Source: Lachnospiraceae bacterium UBA7076
Lineage (GTDB): Bacteria; Bacillota; Clostridia; Lachnospirales; Lachnospiraceae
Direction: 5' to 3'
Assembly: GCA_002493625.1 (NCBI GenBank)
Contig: DKZK01000020.1
Location: 7,355 to 66,387 of the forward strand
Length of the DNA: 59,033 nucleotides
Under the pieces are notes generated by a model. It was given only the letters and a program-made list of their open reading frames with translations, was not told where the DNA came from and did no database searches. Positions 33,551 to 41,801 of the stretch are shown piece by piece. The first letter of the stretch is position 1, and every line of letters starts with the position of its first letter. The position numbers and the translations under genes are program-made.

Positions 33551-34240
33551 TTACTTCTTTTCAACTTCCTCAAGCTTGATATTTAACATTACTAAACTAG
33601 TGTCATTTGAAAGTGCCTCGGCGTCAATGCCAATATAATCATCTACTATGATATAACCTGCTGTTGCAGCTACAGCTCCATCCTTTCCCGGAACATAGGA
33701 TACCATTACCGGATAAGCGTCCTTGAATGTGTATATATATGCCTCGCAGGCATTTATGGATGTATCTACAAAGGTGGTATCAACCACATAAGTCCCGCTG
33801 ACTGCCATTGCCGCCACACTTGTTCTGTGCGCTGTAATAATATTGCGCAAGCCATCTGCAAATTTTGTCTCCAGCACACTCTTTACCGTATCAGAAATAT
33901 CAGAGTATATTTCTCCTCCGGATTGTCCCATAAACATAACGGCTGAGAATACCTCATCCAGATTTTTTACTCTGTAAATATGCTCCGGCTGAGAATAATC
34001 CATGTTTCTTATATTATCTATTATTTTAAGCACAGCTTCGTCTGTGGCGGATAATATTATATGTTCGTAGCTTTCATCCTTGGAAATCTCACTAAGCTTT
34101 GCTATAAGCTCCATCCCCACATCATATCTGCTTTCCGATATATTTTGATTCTGCTCCCTATCACTGCCGCCGCTGCCGCATGCGGTCAGTCCTAAAAGAA
34201 AAATCAGCATACAGATTGTAAGTTTATAAGCTTTTTTCAT
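33551..34240 (-). CDS. Putative lipoprotein of unknown function inside the ilv-leu run
   Basis: 229 residues from the ATG at 34240, five bases after AGGAGG; a GTG two codons earlier is inside the ribosome site. Signal peptide KLTICMLIFLLGL ends in lipobox LTAC, then a short Ser/Gly/Asn linker and a mixed domain of about 190 residues with a DUF4358-like look (acidic, FSAVMFMGQSGGEIYSDISD, YPVMVSYVPGKDGA). No function is known. It begins 9 bp after leuB, so it is surely co-transcribed with it and probably with ilvD. Confidence 0.8.
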   Translation of the reverse strand: MKKAYKLTICMLIFLLGLTACGSGGSDREQNQNISESRYDVGMELIAKLSEISKDESYEHIILSATDEAVLKIIDNIRNMDYSQPEHIYRVKNLDEVFSAVMFMGQSGGEIYSDISDTVKSVLETKFADGLRNIITAHRTSVAAMAVSGTYVVDTTFVDTSINACEAYIYTFKDAYPVMVSYVPGKDGAVAATAGYIIVDDYIGIDAEALSNDTSLVMLNIKLEEVEKK

Positions 34241-34249
34241 CTGCACCTC

Positions 34250-35332
34250 CTAAATTCTTTCTTTTATCAGATCACCCATCTCGTCACAGGCAACAAGGGT
34301 TGTTCCCTCCGACACAATATCACATGTACGATAGCCTTCCTCAAGCACCTGCTTTACCGCCTGCTCTATGGCATCCGCCTCCTTGTCAAGGTCAAAGGTA
34401 TAGCGGAGCATCATGGCAGCCGACAATATGGTTGCAATCGGATTAGCCTTATTCTGTCCCGCTATGTCAGGCGCAGAGCCGCCGCTCGGCTCATACATTC
34501 CGAATTTTGTTTCATTTAATGATGCTGACGCAAGCATTCCGATTGAGCCTGTTATCATTGACGCCTCGTCGGAAAGTATGTCTCCAAACATATTCTCGGT
34601 TAATACAACGTCAAACTGCGCCGGGTCCTTCACGAGCTGCATGGCACAATTGTCAACAAGCATATGCTCATATGTTACCTCAGGATAATCCTTTGCCACC
34701 TCCTCGACAATCTTTCTCCATAATCTTGAGGAGTCAAGAACATTTGCCTTATCAACGCTTGTTACCTTTTTTCTGCGCTTCATTGCTATATCAAAGCCCT
34801 TGATTGCAATTCTTCTTATTTCATTTTCATTGTATGTGAGCGTGTCAACCGCAGTCATCACGCCGTCTATTTCCTCCGTCTTCCGTGAGCCGAAATAAAG
34901 ACCGCCTGTAAGCTCCCTCATAATCATCATATCAAAGCCCTTATCGGCTATCTCCTCCTTCAAAGGGCAAGCTGCCTTTAACTGCTCATATAGGTATGCC
35001 GGTCTTAAATTGGCAAAAAGACCAAGCTCCTTTCTGATTTTGAGAAGTCCCGCCTCCGGTCTTTTGTCCGGCGGAAGCTTATACCAGGGGGATGTTGATG
35101 TGTTGCCGCCGATAGAACCTAACAGAACCGCATCATTTGCCTTTGCCCGTTCCACTGCCTCATCTGTAAGAGGGACGCCATGCACATCGATGGAGCAGCC
35201 TCCCATAAGAAGCTGTTCATAGCAAAATGTGTGTCCGTATTTTACTCCTATGGCATCCAGTACCTTCATCGCCTGGGTGACGACCTCCGGACCAATGCCG
35301 TCCCCTTTTATAACCGCTATATTACAATTCAT
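34250..35332 (-). CDS. leuB: 3-isopropylmalate dehydrogenase
   Basis: 360 residues. Typical opening IAVIKGDGIGPEVV, substrate arginines in the LLKIRKELGLFANLRP region, and GSAPDIAGQNKANP near the end. It oxidises 3-isopropylmalate in leucine synthesis with NAD. AAAGGAG lies before the ATG. The Q/N-rich gene at 35436 separates it from leuD, an unusual interruption. Confidence 0.96.
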   Translation of the reverse strand: MNCNIAVIKGDGIGPEVVTQAMKVLDAIGVKYGHTFCYEQLLMGGCSIDVHGVPLTDEAVERAKANDAVLLGSIGGNTSTSPWYKLPPDKRPEAGLLKIRKELGLFANLRPAYLYEQLKAACPLKEEIADKGFDMMIMRELTGGLYFGSRKTEEIDGVMTAVDTLTYNENEIRRIAIKGFDIAMKRRKKVTSVDKANVLDSSRLWRKIVEEVAKDYPEVTYEHMLVDNCAMQLVKDPAQFDVVLTENMFGDILSDEASMITGSIGMLASASLNETKFGMYEPSGGSAPDIAGQNKANPIATILSAAMMLRYTFDLDKEADAIEQAVKQVLEEGYRTCDIVSEGTTLVACDEMGDLIKERI

Positions 35333-35435
35333 GATTTATACTCCTTTAAACTTAAATTCAGACATGAGCAAAACATATTATCTGTATATTGTACAACAAG
35401 CATTTTCAAAAAGCAGATTTTTGCTCAATTCCGCT

Positions 35436-36299
35436 TTAATTAACAAACAGATGCTTTCTGTTTTTGAAATAGACTATGTTGGCAATCAGCATCACTAAAC
35501 AACCGATTATTGTAGTGCCCGGACCGTTGGATAATACCTCGCCTACACTTGCACTTAATTCTCCTGCCACAAAGATGACATAAATTAGTGGTAATACTAT
35601 ATTGGCTCCCAAAAATATAAAATACATCACTGGTCCATCCTTTTTAAATTCTGAAAGCTTAAATCTGGTCCAGATTGCAAATACTGCCAACAAAATCACA
35701 GCCACACCATATATTGTATCGTATATCTTTAAATTCTCATAAATTCTATATACACGGTCTGCCGCACCATCATAATGAGCGCCTGTCAACGCAATTATAC
35801 CTTGTCTTACGTTCAATATGGCATTCAGAAACAACTGCACCCAGATAATAAATTTAAACCATTTCATACCCAGAGCTGTGTTATTTACCGGTGCTGCATA
35901 TGTATTCTGCTGCATGAGGCGCTGATATGCATTATTCTGCTGTCCATACTGTGACTGCTGATATGCATTCTGCTGTGTATACTGTTGTTGTCCATATGCA
36001 TTTTGCTGCGTATTCTGTTGTTGCTGATATGTATTTTGCTGTCCATACTGTGGCTGCCCATATGTATTCTGTTGTCCAAATTGTGACTGCCCGTATGCGT
36101 TGTTCTGCTGTGTATTCTGTGGCTGCCCGTATATATTTTGCTGAATATTCTGCTGTTGCTGATACGCATTCTGCTCTACGTTCTGCGGCTGTTCATAGTT
36201 CATCTGATTATATTGCCCGACAGATGAGACAGGACTTCCACATACCATACAAAATTTCTCGCCTTCTTTGATTTGATTACCGCAATTACTGCAAACCAT
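35436..36299 (-). CDS. Zinc-ribbon membrane protein with long Q/N-rich (prion-like) segment
   Basis: 287 residues in three parts. An N-terminal zinc ribbon has C3, C6, C17 and C20. Residues 29-135 are almost entirely Q, N, Y, G and A in repeats such as QQNTYGQPQYGQ. Four hydrophobic segments follow (about 148-170, 195-212, 225-246, 262-278). Zinc-ribbon plus low-complexity plus membrane is common in clostridial proteins of unknown role. It lies between leuB and leuD, 13 bp from leuD, and is probably co-transcribed with the leucine genes. GAGGGAG precedes the ATG. Confidence 0.82.
   Translation of the reverse strand: MVCSNCGNQIKEGEKFCMVCGSPVSSVGQYNQMNYEQPQNVEQNAYQQQQNIQQNIYGQPQNTQQNNAYGQSQFGQQNTYGQPQYGQQNTYQQQQNTQQNAYGQQQYTQQNAYQQSQYGQQNNAYQRLMQQNTYAAPVNNTALGMKWFKFIIWVQLFLNAILNVRQGIIALTGAHYDGAADRVYRIYENLKIYDTIYGVAVILLAVFAIWTRFKLSEFKKDGPVMYFIFLGANIVLPLIYVIFVAGELSASVGEVLSNGPGTTIIGCLVMLIANIVYFKNRKHLFVN
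35897..36215 (-). repeat. Degenerate in-frame tandem repeats coding the Q/N-rich segment
   Basis: Imperfect units of about 33 bp encode variations of QQNTYGQPQYG. Copies differ mostly by single-base changes, suggesting expansion by slippage or unequal crossover. Confidence 0.75.
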
Positions 36300-36312
36300 A
36301 TTTGTTCTCCCT

Positions 36313-36804
36313 CTATATTTTTTTATTGTTGATGTAATTTATAAGTCCCTCACTTCGGATAATCTCCTGCATGAACGGAGGAAATGCCTGACCCTTAAAT
36401 TCCGTGTTTTTTGTCTTGTTGTAAATCATTCCGCTGTCAAAATCGACCTCCACCATATCTCCCGCATCTATGCCCTTCGCTGCCTCCGGACATTCAATAA
36501 TAGGAAGCCCGATGTTAATTGCATTTCTGTAAAATATCCTTGCAAAGGTTTCGGCTATGACTACGCTGATTCCCGAAGCCTTAATCGCAATCGGCGCATG
36601 CTCTCTGGAGGAGCCACAGCCAAAATTCTTATTGGCAACCATAATATCTCCCGGCTTTACCCGGTTGACAAAATCCTTGTCAATGTCCTCCATACAGTTT
36701 TTTGCCAGTTCCGCCGGGTCGGAAGAATTTAAGTATCTTGCCGGTATTATAACGTCTGTATCTACATTGTCACCATATTTGTGAACTGTTCCATATGCTT
36801 TCAT
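36313..36804 (-). CDS. leuD: 3-isopropylmalate dehydratase, small subunit
   Basis: 163 residues, the short LeuD type. Contains KYGDNVDTDVIIPARYL and NFGCGSSREHAPIAIK, the swivelling-domain signature. With LeuC it isomerises 2- to 3-isopropylmalate. AAGGTGG precedes the ATG; leuC is 17 bp upstream. Homoaconitase-type small subunits are similar, but the leucine neighbours decide. Confidence 0.95.
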   Translation of the reverse strand: MKAYGTVHKYGDNVDTDVIIPARYLNSSDPAELAKNCMEDIDKDFVNRVKPGDIMVANKNFGCGSSREHAPIAIKASGISVVIAETFARIFYRNAINIGLPIIECPEAAKGIDAGDMVEVDFDSGMIYNKTKNTEFKGQAFPPFMQEIIRSEGLINYINNKKI

Positions 36805-36821
36805 TCAATAAAACCACCTTT

Positions 36822-38084
36822 CTATACTATCTCGCCCGGGCTGCTTATTTTTCCCGTGATTGCGGACGCTGCTGCAACAGCAGGACTTGCAAGGTAAACC
36901 TCTGAATCGACGTGTCCCATACGTCCCACAAAGTTACGGTTTGTTGTGGATACGGTTCTTTCTCCTGCCGCCATAACGCCCATGTGTCCGCCAAGGCAAG
37001 GACCGCATGTAGGCGTGGAAACAACAGCTCCCGCCTTTATAAATATTTCTGTCAGCCCTTCCTGAATCATGGTAAGGTATACATCCTGAGTTCCCGGAAT
37101 CACAATAACCCTGACATTGTTTGCTGCATGCTTACCCTTCATAATTTCCGCCGCAATTCGCATATCTGAAATTCTTCCGTTTGTACAGGAACCGATAACA
37201 ACCTGATCAATTTTTATATCTCCAACCTCATCGATTGTTTTTGTATTTTCCGGAAGATGTGGAAATGCAACCGTCGGCTTCAGAGTGGAAAGGTCAATGG
37301 TATATTCCTCATCATACTCCGCATCTGCATCCGCCTCATATCTTTTCCAGCTCTTTGCGGAATGTTCCTTCATATATTCCTCTGTAAGGTCATCCACAGG
37401 GAAAATACCGTTTTTTGCGCCTGCCTCAATTGCCATATTTGCGATTGTAAATCTGTCGTCCATGGTAAGGTTCTTTATGCCCTCCCCTACAAATTCCATA
37501 GATTTGTAAAGTGCGCCATCCACACCTATCATACCGATAATATGAAGAATCACATCCTTACCGCTGACCCACGGCGCTTTTTCTCCTACTATATTGAATT
37601 TAATTGCAGACGGCACCTTAAACCATGCCTTGCCTGTAGCCATTCCCGCTGCCATATCCGTGCTTCCCACGCCTGTTGAAAATGCTCCAAGGGCACCGTA
37701 TGTACAGGTGTGTGAATCTGCTCCTATACAGGTTTCGCCTGCAACAATAAGTCCCTGCTCCGGAAGCAGCGCATGCTCAATACCCATCGCGCCAACATCA
37801 AAGAAGTTTTTGATTTCGTTTGCACAGGAAAATTCTCTGACGCACTTACAATGCTCTGCGCTTTTAATATCCTTATTTGGCGTAAAGTGATCCATGACAA
37901 GAGCAATTTTTTCTTTGTCAAACACTTCCTTTTTATCGAACTTTTCCATTTCATGTATGGCAACCGGCGTTGTCACATCATTTCCCAGTACCAAGTCCAA
38001 ATCAGCCTCAATCAGCTGTCCTGCAGTAACGCTTTCTAAACCCGCATGTGCTGCAAGTATTTTTTGTGTCATTGTCATACCCAT
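36822..38084 (-). CDS. leuC: 3-isopropylmalate dehydratase, large subunit
   Basis: 420 residues. The [4Fe-4S] cysteines are in VIGSCTNGR and PTCGPCLGGHMG. Length and wording fit the LeuC subclass of about 420 residues paired with short LeuD. First gene of the leucine run; GGAGG is eight bases before the ATG. A LysR gene diverges from it, with a palindrome in the shared region. Confidence 0.95.
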   Translation of the reverse strand: MGMTMTQKILAAHAGLESVTAGQLIEADLDLVLGNDVTTPVAIHEMEKFDKKEVFDKEKIALVMDHFTPNKDIKSAEHCKCVREFSCANEIKNFFDVGAMGIEHALLPEQGLIVAGETCIGADSHTCTYGALGAFSTGVGSTDMAAGMATGKAWFKVPSAIKFNIVGEKAPWVSGKDVILHIIGMIGVDGALYKSMEFVGEGIKNLTMDDRFTIANMAIEAGAKNGIFPVDDLTEEYMKEHSAKSWKRYEADADAEYDEEYTIDLSTLKPTVAFPHLPENTKTIDEVGDIKIDQVVIGSCTNGRISDMRIAAEIMKGKHAANNVRVIVIPGTQDVYLTMIQEGLTEIFIKAGAVVSTPTCGPCLGGHMGVMAAGERTVSTTNRNFVGRMGHVDSEVYLASPAVAAASAITGKISSPGEIV

Positions 38085-38476
38085 AATTTATTCCTCCATT
38101 AACAACTGTTTATTATACATCAAGATGTGCCTCCATGTCATCCTGTTTCCATAATGTTCCGCCGGAAAGCTCTATGTAGCCTACATCTTTTTTTATTTTA
38201 TCATGGAATTTTATATAATAAAAATATATAATAGTAATATCTATTATAACTTGAAGTTATATTATATGTATGATATTATTTTTATAACTTACAAGGTAAA
38301 TTTGCTATGCAAAAATAACCAACTTAACACTTATGCGCCATTATGAAAGCGTTACATTTCATTTAACCAAGCAGCACAAGTGTGCCTGCGTTGACTTGTC
38401 TATATTGAATAACGAACGTTGACGAAAAAAAAATTTCGCAATTACCTGATACGCTTTTTATATACGGAGGAACATT
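38085..38476. other. 392-bp divergent regulatory region between leuC and the LysR gene
   Basis: AT-rich with no gene. It holds the palindrome at 38245-38261, a partial copy shortly after it (ATAACTTACAAGG), a short hairpin at 38371-38389 (GCACA/TGTGC), and two direct CGTTGAC repeats (about 38390-38425). I saw no T-box specifier/antiterminator (TGGNACCGCG) and no convincing leucine-rich leader peptide. Confidence 0.6.
38245..38261. promoter_or_regulatory. 17-bp perfect palindrome, candidate LysR operator
   Basis: TATAACTTGAAGTTATA is symmetric around one central base and fits the T-N11-A dyad of LysR operators. It lies between the divergent leuC and lysR genes, 161 bp before leuC. Confidence 0.65.
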
Positions 38477-39499
38477 ATGTACGAAAATTTAAATAATTAC
38501 AGAGTTTTTTATACCGTTGCAAAAAAACAAAATATAAGCCATGCGGCAGATGCGCTCTTTATCAGCCAGCCTGCAATAAGCAAATCAATTTCCAATCTGG
38601 AAACCGGACTTGGTACAAAGCTTTTTGACAGAACGTCAAAGGGCGTTAAGCTTACTGCGGAGGGGGAAGTTTTATACAATCATATATCCAGAGCTTTTGA
38701 CAGTATATCACAGGGGGAGGAGGAAATTAAAAGAATCAATGAGCTTGGAATCGGTGAGCTTAGAATCGGTGTAAGCACATCACTTTGCAAATTTGTGCTT
38801 CTTGATTACCTTCAGAATTTTATTGTCGCAAATCCTCACGTCAAAATGTTTATAGACTGCCACTCTACAGTAAATACCATAAAGCTTTTGCAGGCAAATA
38901 CAATTGATATCGGTCTCATATGTGAGACAAACATTCCAAACGGATTTCATTTTCAGCCTATTGCGGAAATACATGATATTTTTGTGGCAAACAGAGCCTA
39001 TCTGGACAATCTTAACCTTCGGGAACAGGAGGAGGGAACATCATCTGACAGTCCCTTAATTTTTATGGGAAACTATACAAACCTTATGCCAACTGATATA
39101 CAGGATAACCAGACGGATAATGCTTTTTCAGAAGTTACATCCACCGGTATATCCTCCATGCCGACAAAGGAAATTTTGGAAAAGTCAAACCTTATGCTTC
39201 TTGAAAAAAACAACATTACAAGAACCCACATTGACGCTTATCTTTCTGAGAATGGCATATACCCGAATCAGGTGCTTGAAATAAACAATATGGATCTGCT
39301 TATTGATTTTGCATCTATCGGCATGGGCGTTGCAAGCGTCGTTAGAGAATTTGCAGCCGAGCAGTTAAATTCGGGTGTTATTGTGGAGCTTCCATTGGAG
39401 AATGACATAAAAAAAAGAGCCGTAGGCTTTATTTACCCGGAAAGTAAACAAAAGCCTGCCGCTCTTAGCCGTTTTATTGAATTTTGCAGGGCAGAATGA
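38477..39499 (+). CDS. LysR family transcriptional regulator
   Basis: 340 residues. The N-terminal helix-turn-helix (FYTVAKKQNISHAADALFISQPAISKSI in parts, about 10-38) is classical LysR, followed by a two-lobed ligand domain from about 90. An insertion of about 60 residues (roughly 180-240, TSSDSPLIF to PTKEIL) makes it longer than the usual 300. Divergent from leuC, so leuCD control is likely; the effector is unknown. CGGAGG precedes the ATG. It converges on prmA with a 12-bp gap. Confidence 0.9.
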   Translation: MYENLNNYRVFYTVAKKQNISHAADALFISQPAISKSISNLETGLGTKLFDRTSKGVKLTAEGEVLYNHISRAFDSISQGEEEIKRINELGIGELRIGVSTSLCKFVLLDYLQNFIVANPHVKMFIDCHSTVNTIKLLQANTIDIGLICETNIPNGFHFQPIAEIHDIFVANRAYLDNLNLREQEEGTSSDSPLIFMGNYTNLMPTDIQDNQTDNAFSEVTSTGISSMPTKEILEKSNLMLLEKNNITRTHIDAYLSENGIYPNQVLEINNMDLLIDFASIGMGVASVVREFAAEQLNSGVIVELPLENDIKKRAVGFIYPESKQKPAALSRFIEFCRAE

Positions 39500-39511
39500 T
39501 TTTCTGACTTA

Positions 39512-40591
39512 TCAAGGCTTTGCCACAACCGAAACCCAGTCGTTCATACGGACAACATCAATAATTTCAAATCCGTTTGCAACAAGCGCCTCCTTGACCG
39601 CAGCTTCCTTCTCCTTTATAATGCCTGACGTGATATAGTATCCATTATCCTTTATATATGGTCTTATAACCGATGACAATGGAATAATTACATCCGCAAG
39701 TATATTCGCCACAACAATATCATATTTTGCATGTTCTGTATCTGTTTTTTCAGTACAGCCACATTTTTTTTCATTCTCAGTGTCTGTTTTATTCTTCTTA
39801 TCATAGGCTCCCGTAAGGCTGTAGGAATCATCCCTGCCAATCACATTTTCGCCCAGAAGATTTCCGCAGGTAAATACAAGCCGGTCTTCCCCTATGCCAT
39901 TTTTCTCTGCATTTTCCTTAGCCGCTTTTACCGCAACCTCATCGATATCCATTCCATGTACGAAGCCCGCGCCTAACATGGAACTGATAATAGAAAGGAT
40001 TCCGCTGCCGGTGCCAACATCAAAAACACTGTCCCCTGCTTTTAAATACTTTTTCAACTGCCCGATACAAAGCTTTGTCGTCTCATGTGAGCCTGTGCCA
40101 AACGCCATTCCCGGGTCTACCTCCACTACTATGTCCCCGTCCCGTTTATCCTCAAGCTCCTCCCATGTTGGTTTAATAACTATGTTGTCATACAGTCGGA
40201 ACGGCTTGAAAAACTTTTTCCAGTTGTTCATCCAGTCCGTATCTTCCGTGACTGAGGTTTCAATGCTCATGGAACCTACCGGTATAAACTCTTTAAGGCG
40301 GATAAGCTCTGCCGCTATATCCGCCTTTAAGTTTTCGATATCAAGACTTATATTTTCCATATCCGATACGCCGCCCTTTTGCTCCATGGGAACAAAGCAC
40401 GATACCTTTGCCGTACCGTCATTCTCTCCTGTCACAAGGGGAATATCTACATACATAGCCTTTTTATCTTCATCGGTAAGTGGAACATTATCCTCAATCA
40501 TAATTCCCTCAACGCCCTTCTCATCCAGAAAGGCGCTGAGTAAATCTACAGCCTCACAGCTTGTATTGATTGTTATTTGTGTCCACATCAT
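39512..40591 (-). CDS. prmA: Ribosomal protein L11 methyltransferase
   Basis: 359 residues; families are usually near 310-320. N-terminal ferredoxin-like domain, then the SAM-binding motif VFDVGTGSGILSI and VVANILADVIIPL. A charged, low-complexity insert of about 38 residues (GAYDKKNKTDTENEKK...) sits between the last core strands. It trimethylates L11. The ATG overlaps the dnaJ stop (ATGA), the standard end of this heat-shock operon in Firmicutes. Confidence 0.93.
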   Translation of the reverse strand: MMWTQITINTSCEAVDLLSAFLDEKGVEGIMIEDNVPLTDEDKKAMYVDIPLVTGENDGTAKVSCFVPMEQKGGVSDMENISLDIENLKADIAAELIRLKEFIPVGSMSIETSVTEDTDWMNNWKKFFKPFRLYDNIVIKPTWEELEDKRDGDIVVEVDPGMAFGTGSHETTKLCIGQLKKYLKAGDSVFDVGTGSGILSIISSMLGAGFVHGMDIDEVAVKAAKENAEKNGIGEDRLVFTCGNLLGENVIGRDDSYSLTGAYDKKNKTDTENEKKCGCTEKTDTEHAKYDIVVANILADVIIPLSSVIRPYIKDNGYYITSGIIKEKEAAVKEALVANGFEIIDVVRMNDWVSVVAKP

Positions 40592-41748
40592 AATTTTTTA
40601 AATCCCTTTTTCTTCTTGTGGTCACCAAAGCTGAAGCCTCCTGCTGAGTCCGTTGATGACCTTGCATTTACGGTTGTCGTATTTGCATACTGGTTAAGTA
40701 TAGACTTCTGTTCCTCCGTAAGCTTATCCGGCACCTGTACAACAAGTGTTACATAATGGTCGCCTCTTACCGTCTTGTTACGGAGAGTCGGAACGCCCTT
40801 GCCCTTAAGCTTAACCTTTGTGTCGGTCTGCGTTCCGGGCTTTATGTCTATCTCGAAAGGTCCGTCAATTGTCGTTATTGTAATTCTTCCGCCCAATGCA
40901 GCCTGTGTAAAGCTTATAGGCTCAGAGGAATATATATCATACTCCTGTCTCTGGAATACGGGATGTCTGTCAACCAGAACGGTAACAAGCAAATCACCGC
41001 GTCCTCCGCCGTTTATACCCGGCTCACCCTTTTCTCTTATACGGATGCTCTGTCCATTGTCAATACCGGCAGGAACGGCAACCTGAATTTTCTTCTTGCT
41101 CTTAACAAAGCCCGTACCTGCGCAGTTACTGCACTTATATTTGATAATCTTTCCTGAGCCGCCGCAATCCGGACATGTCTGCACAGTCCTTGTCATACCG
41201 AAAAGCGATTGCTGCGTAAATACAACCTGACCCTTTCCTGCACATTTTGAGCAGGTTTCCGGCTCATGTCCCGGCTGAGAACCGCTTCCCTTACATACAT
41301 CACACTCATCCTTAAGCGGTAGCTCAAGCTCCTCCTGTGTGCCGAAAACAGCTTCCTCAAAGGAAACACGAACTGTCGTCTTTATATTAGCGCCCTTGAC
41401 AGGTCCGTTTGACTGACGGTGTCTGGAACCGCCGCCGAACATATCGCCGAAAATATCTCCAAAAATATCTCCCATATCTGCGAAATCAAATCCGCCAAAT
41501 CCGCCCGGACCGCCATTTTGATCAAAGGCTGCATGACCATACTGATCATACTTGGACCTTTTTTCCGGATCAGAAAGTATGGCATAAGCCTCGGCAGCCT
41601 CCTTGAACTTTTCTTCGGCTTCCTTATCTCCCGGATTCGTGTCAGGATGATATTTTTTTGCCACCTTACGGTATGCTTTTTTTAATTCGGCGTCATCGGC
41701 GTTTTTTGCAACGCCGAGCACCTCATAATAATCTCTTTTATCAGCCAT
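40588..41748 (-). CDS. dnaJ: Chaperone DnaJ (Hsp40)
   Basis: 386 residues. J domain with HPD (KYHPDTNPGD, about 31-40), a Gly/Phe-rich linker (about 75-110), and four CxxCxGxG zinc motifs (CDVCKGSG, CSKCAGKG, CPDCGGSG, CSNCAGTG). It stimulates the ATPase of DnaK and presents unfolded clients. Gene order dnaK-dnaJ-prmA is standard. Confidence 0.97.
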   Translation of the reverse strand: MADKRDYYEVLGVAKNADDAELKKAYRKVAKKYHPDTNPGDKEAEEKFKEAAEAYAILSDPEKRSKYDQYGHAAFDQNGGPGGFGGFDFADMGDIFGDIFGDMFGGGSRHRQSNGPVKGANIKTTVRVSFEEAVFGTQEELELPLKDECDVCKGSGSQPGHEPETCSKCAGKGQVVFTQQSLFGMTRTVQTCPDCGGSGKIIKYKCSNCAGTGFVKSKKKIQVAVPAGIDNGQSIRIREKGEPGINGGGRGDLLVTVLVDRHPVFQRQEYDIYSSEPISFTQAALGGRITITTIDGPFEIDIKPGTQTDTKVKLKGKGVPTLRNKTVRGDHYVTLVVQVPDKLTEEQKSILNQYANTTTVNARSSTDSAGGFSFGDHKKKKGFKKL

Positions 41749-41801
41749 CTGAATTCACCCATAATTTCTTTCTTAGAAATATTAATTATTTAAGGTTAAA
41801 A

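Noticed and set aside
33510..33556. Direct repeat ATTATCGTTACTT, twice, around the end of the lipoprotein gene
   Set aside because: Only 13 bp, 34 bp apart; most likely a small local duplication without further meaning.
35927..36271. Plus-strand repeat-rich frame opposite the Q/N-rich gene
   Set aside because: Product of the tandem repeat read in antisense; no ribosome site.
38085..38476. T-box riboswitch or leucine leader peptide before leuC
   Set aside because: No TGGNACCGCG-like antiterminator and no short frame rich in leucine codons with a ribosome site were found.
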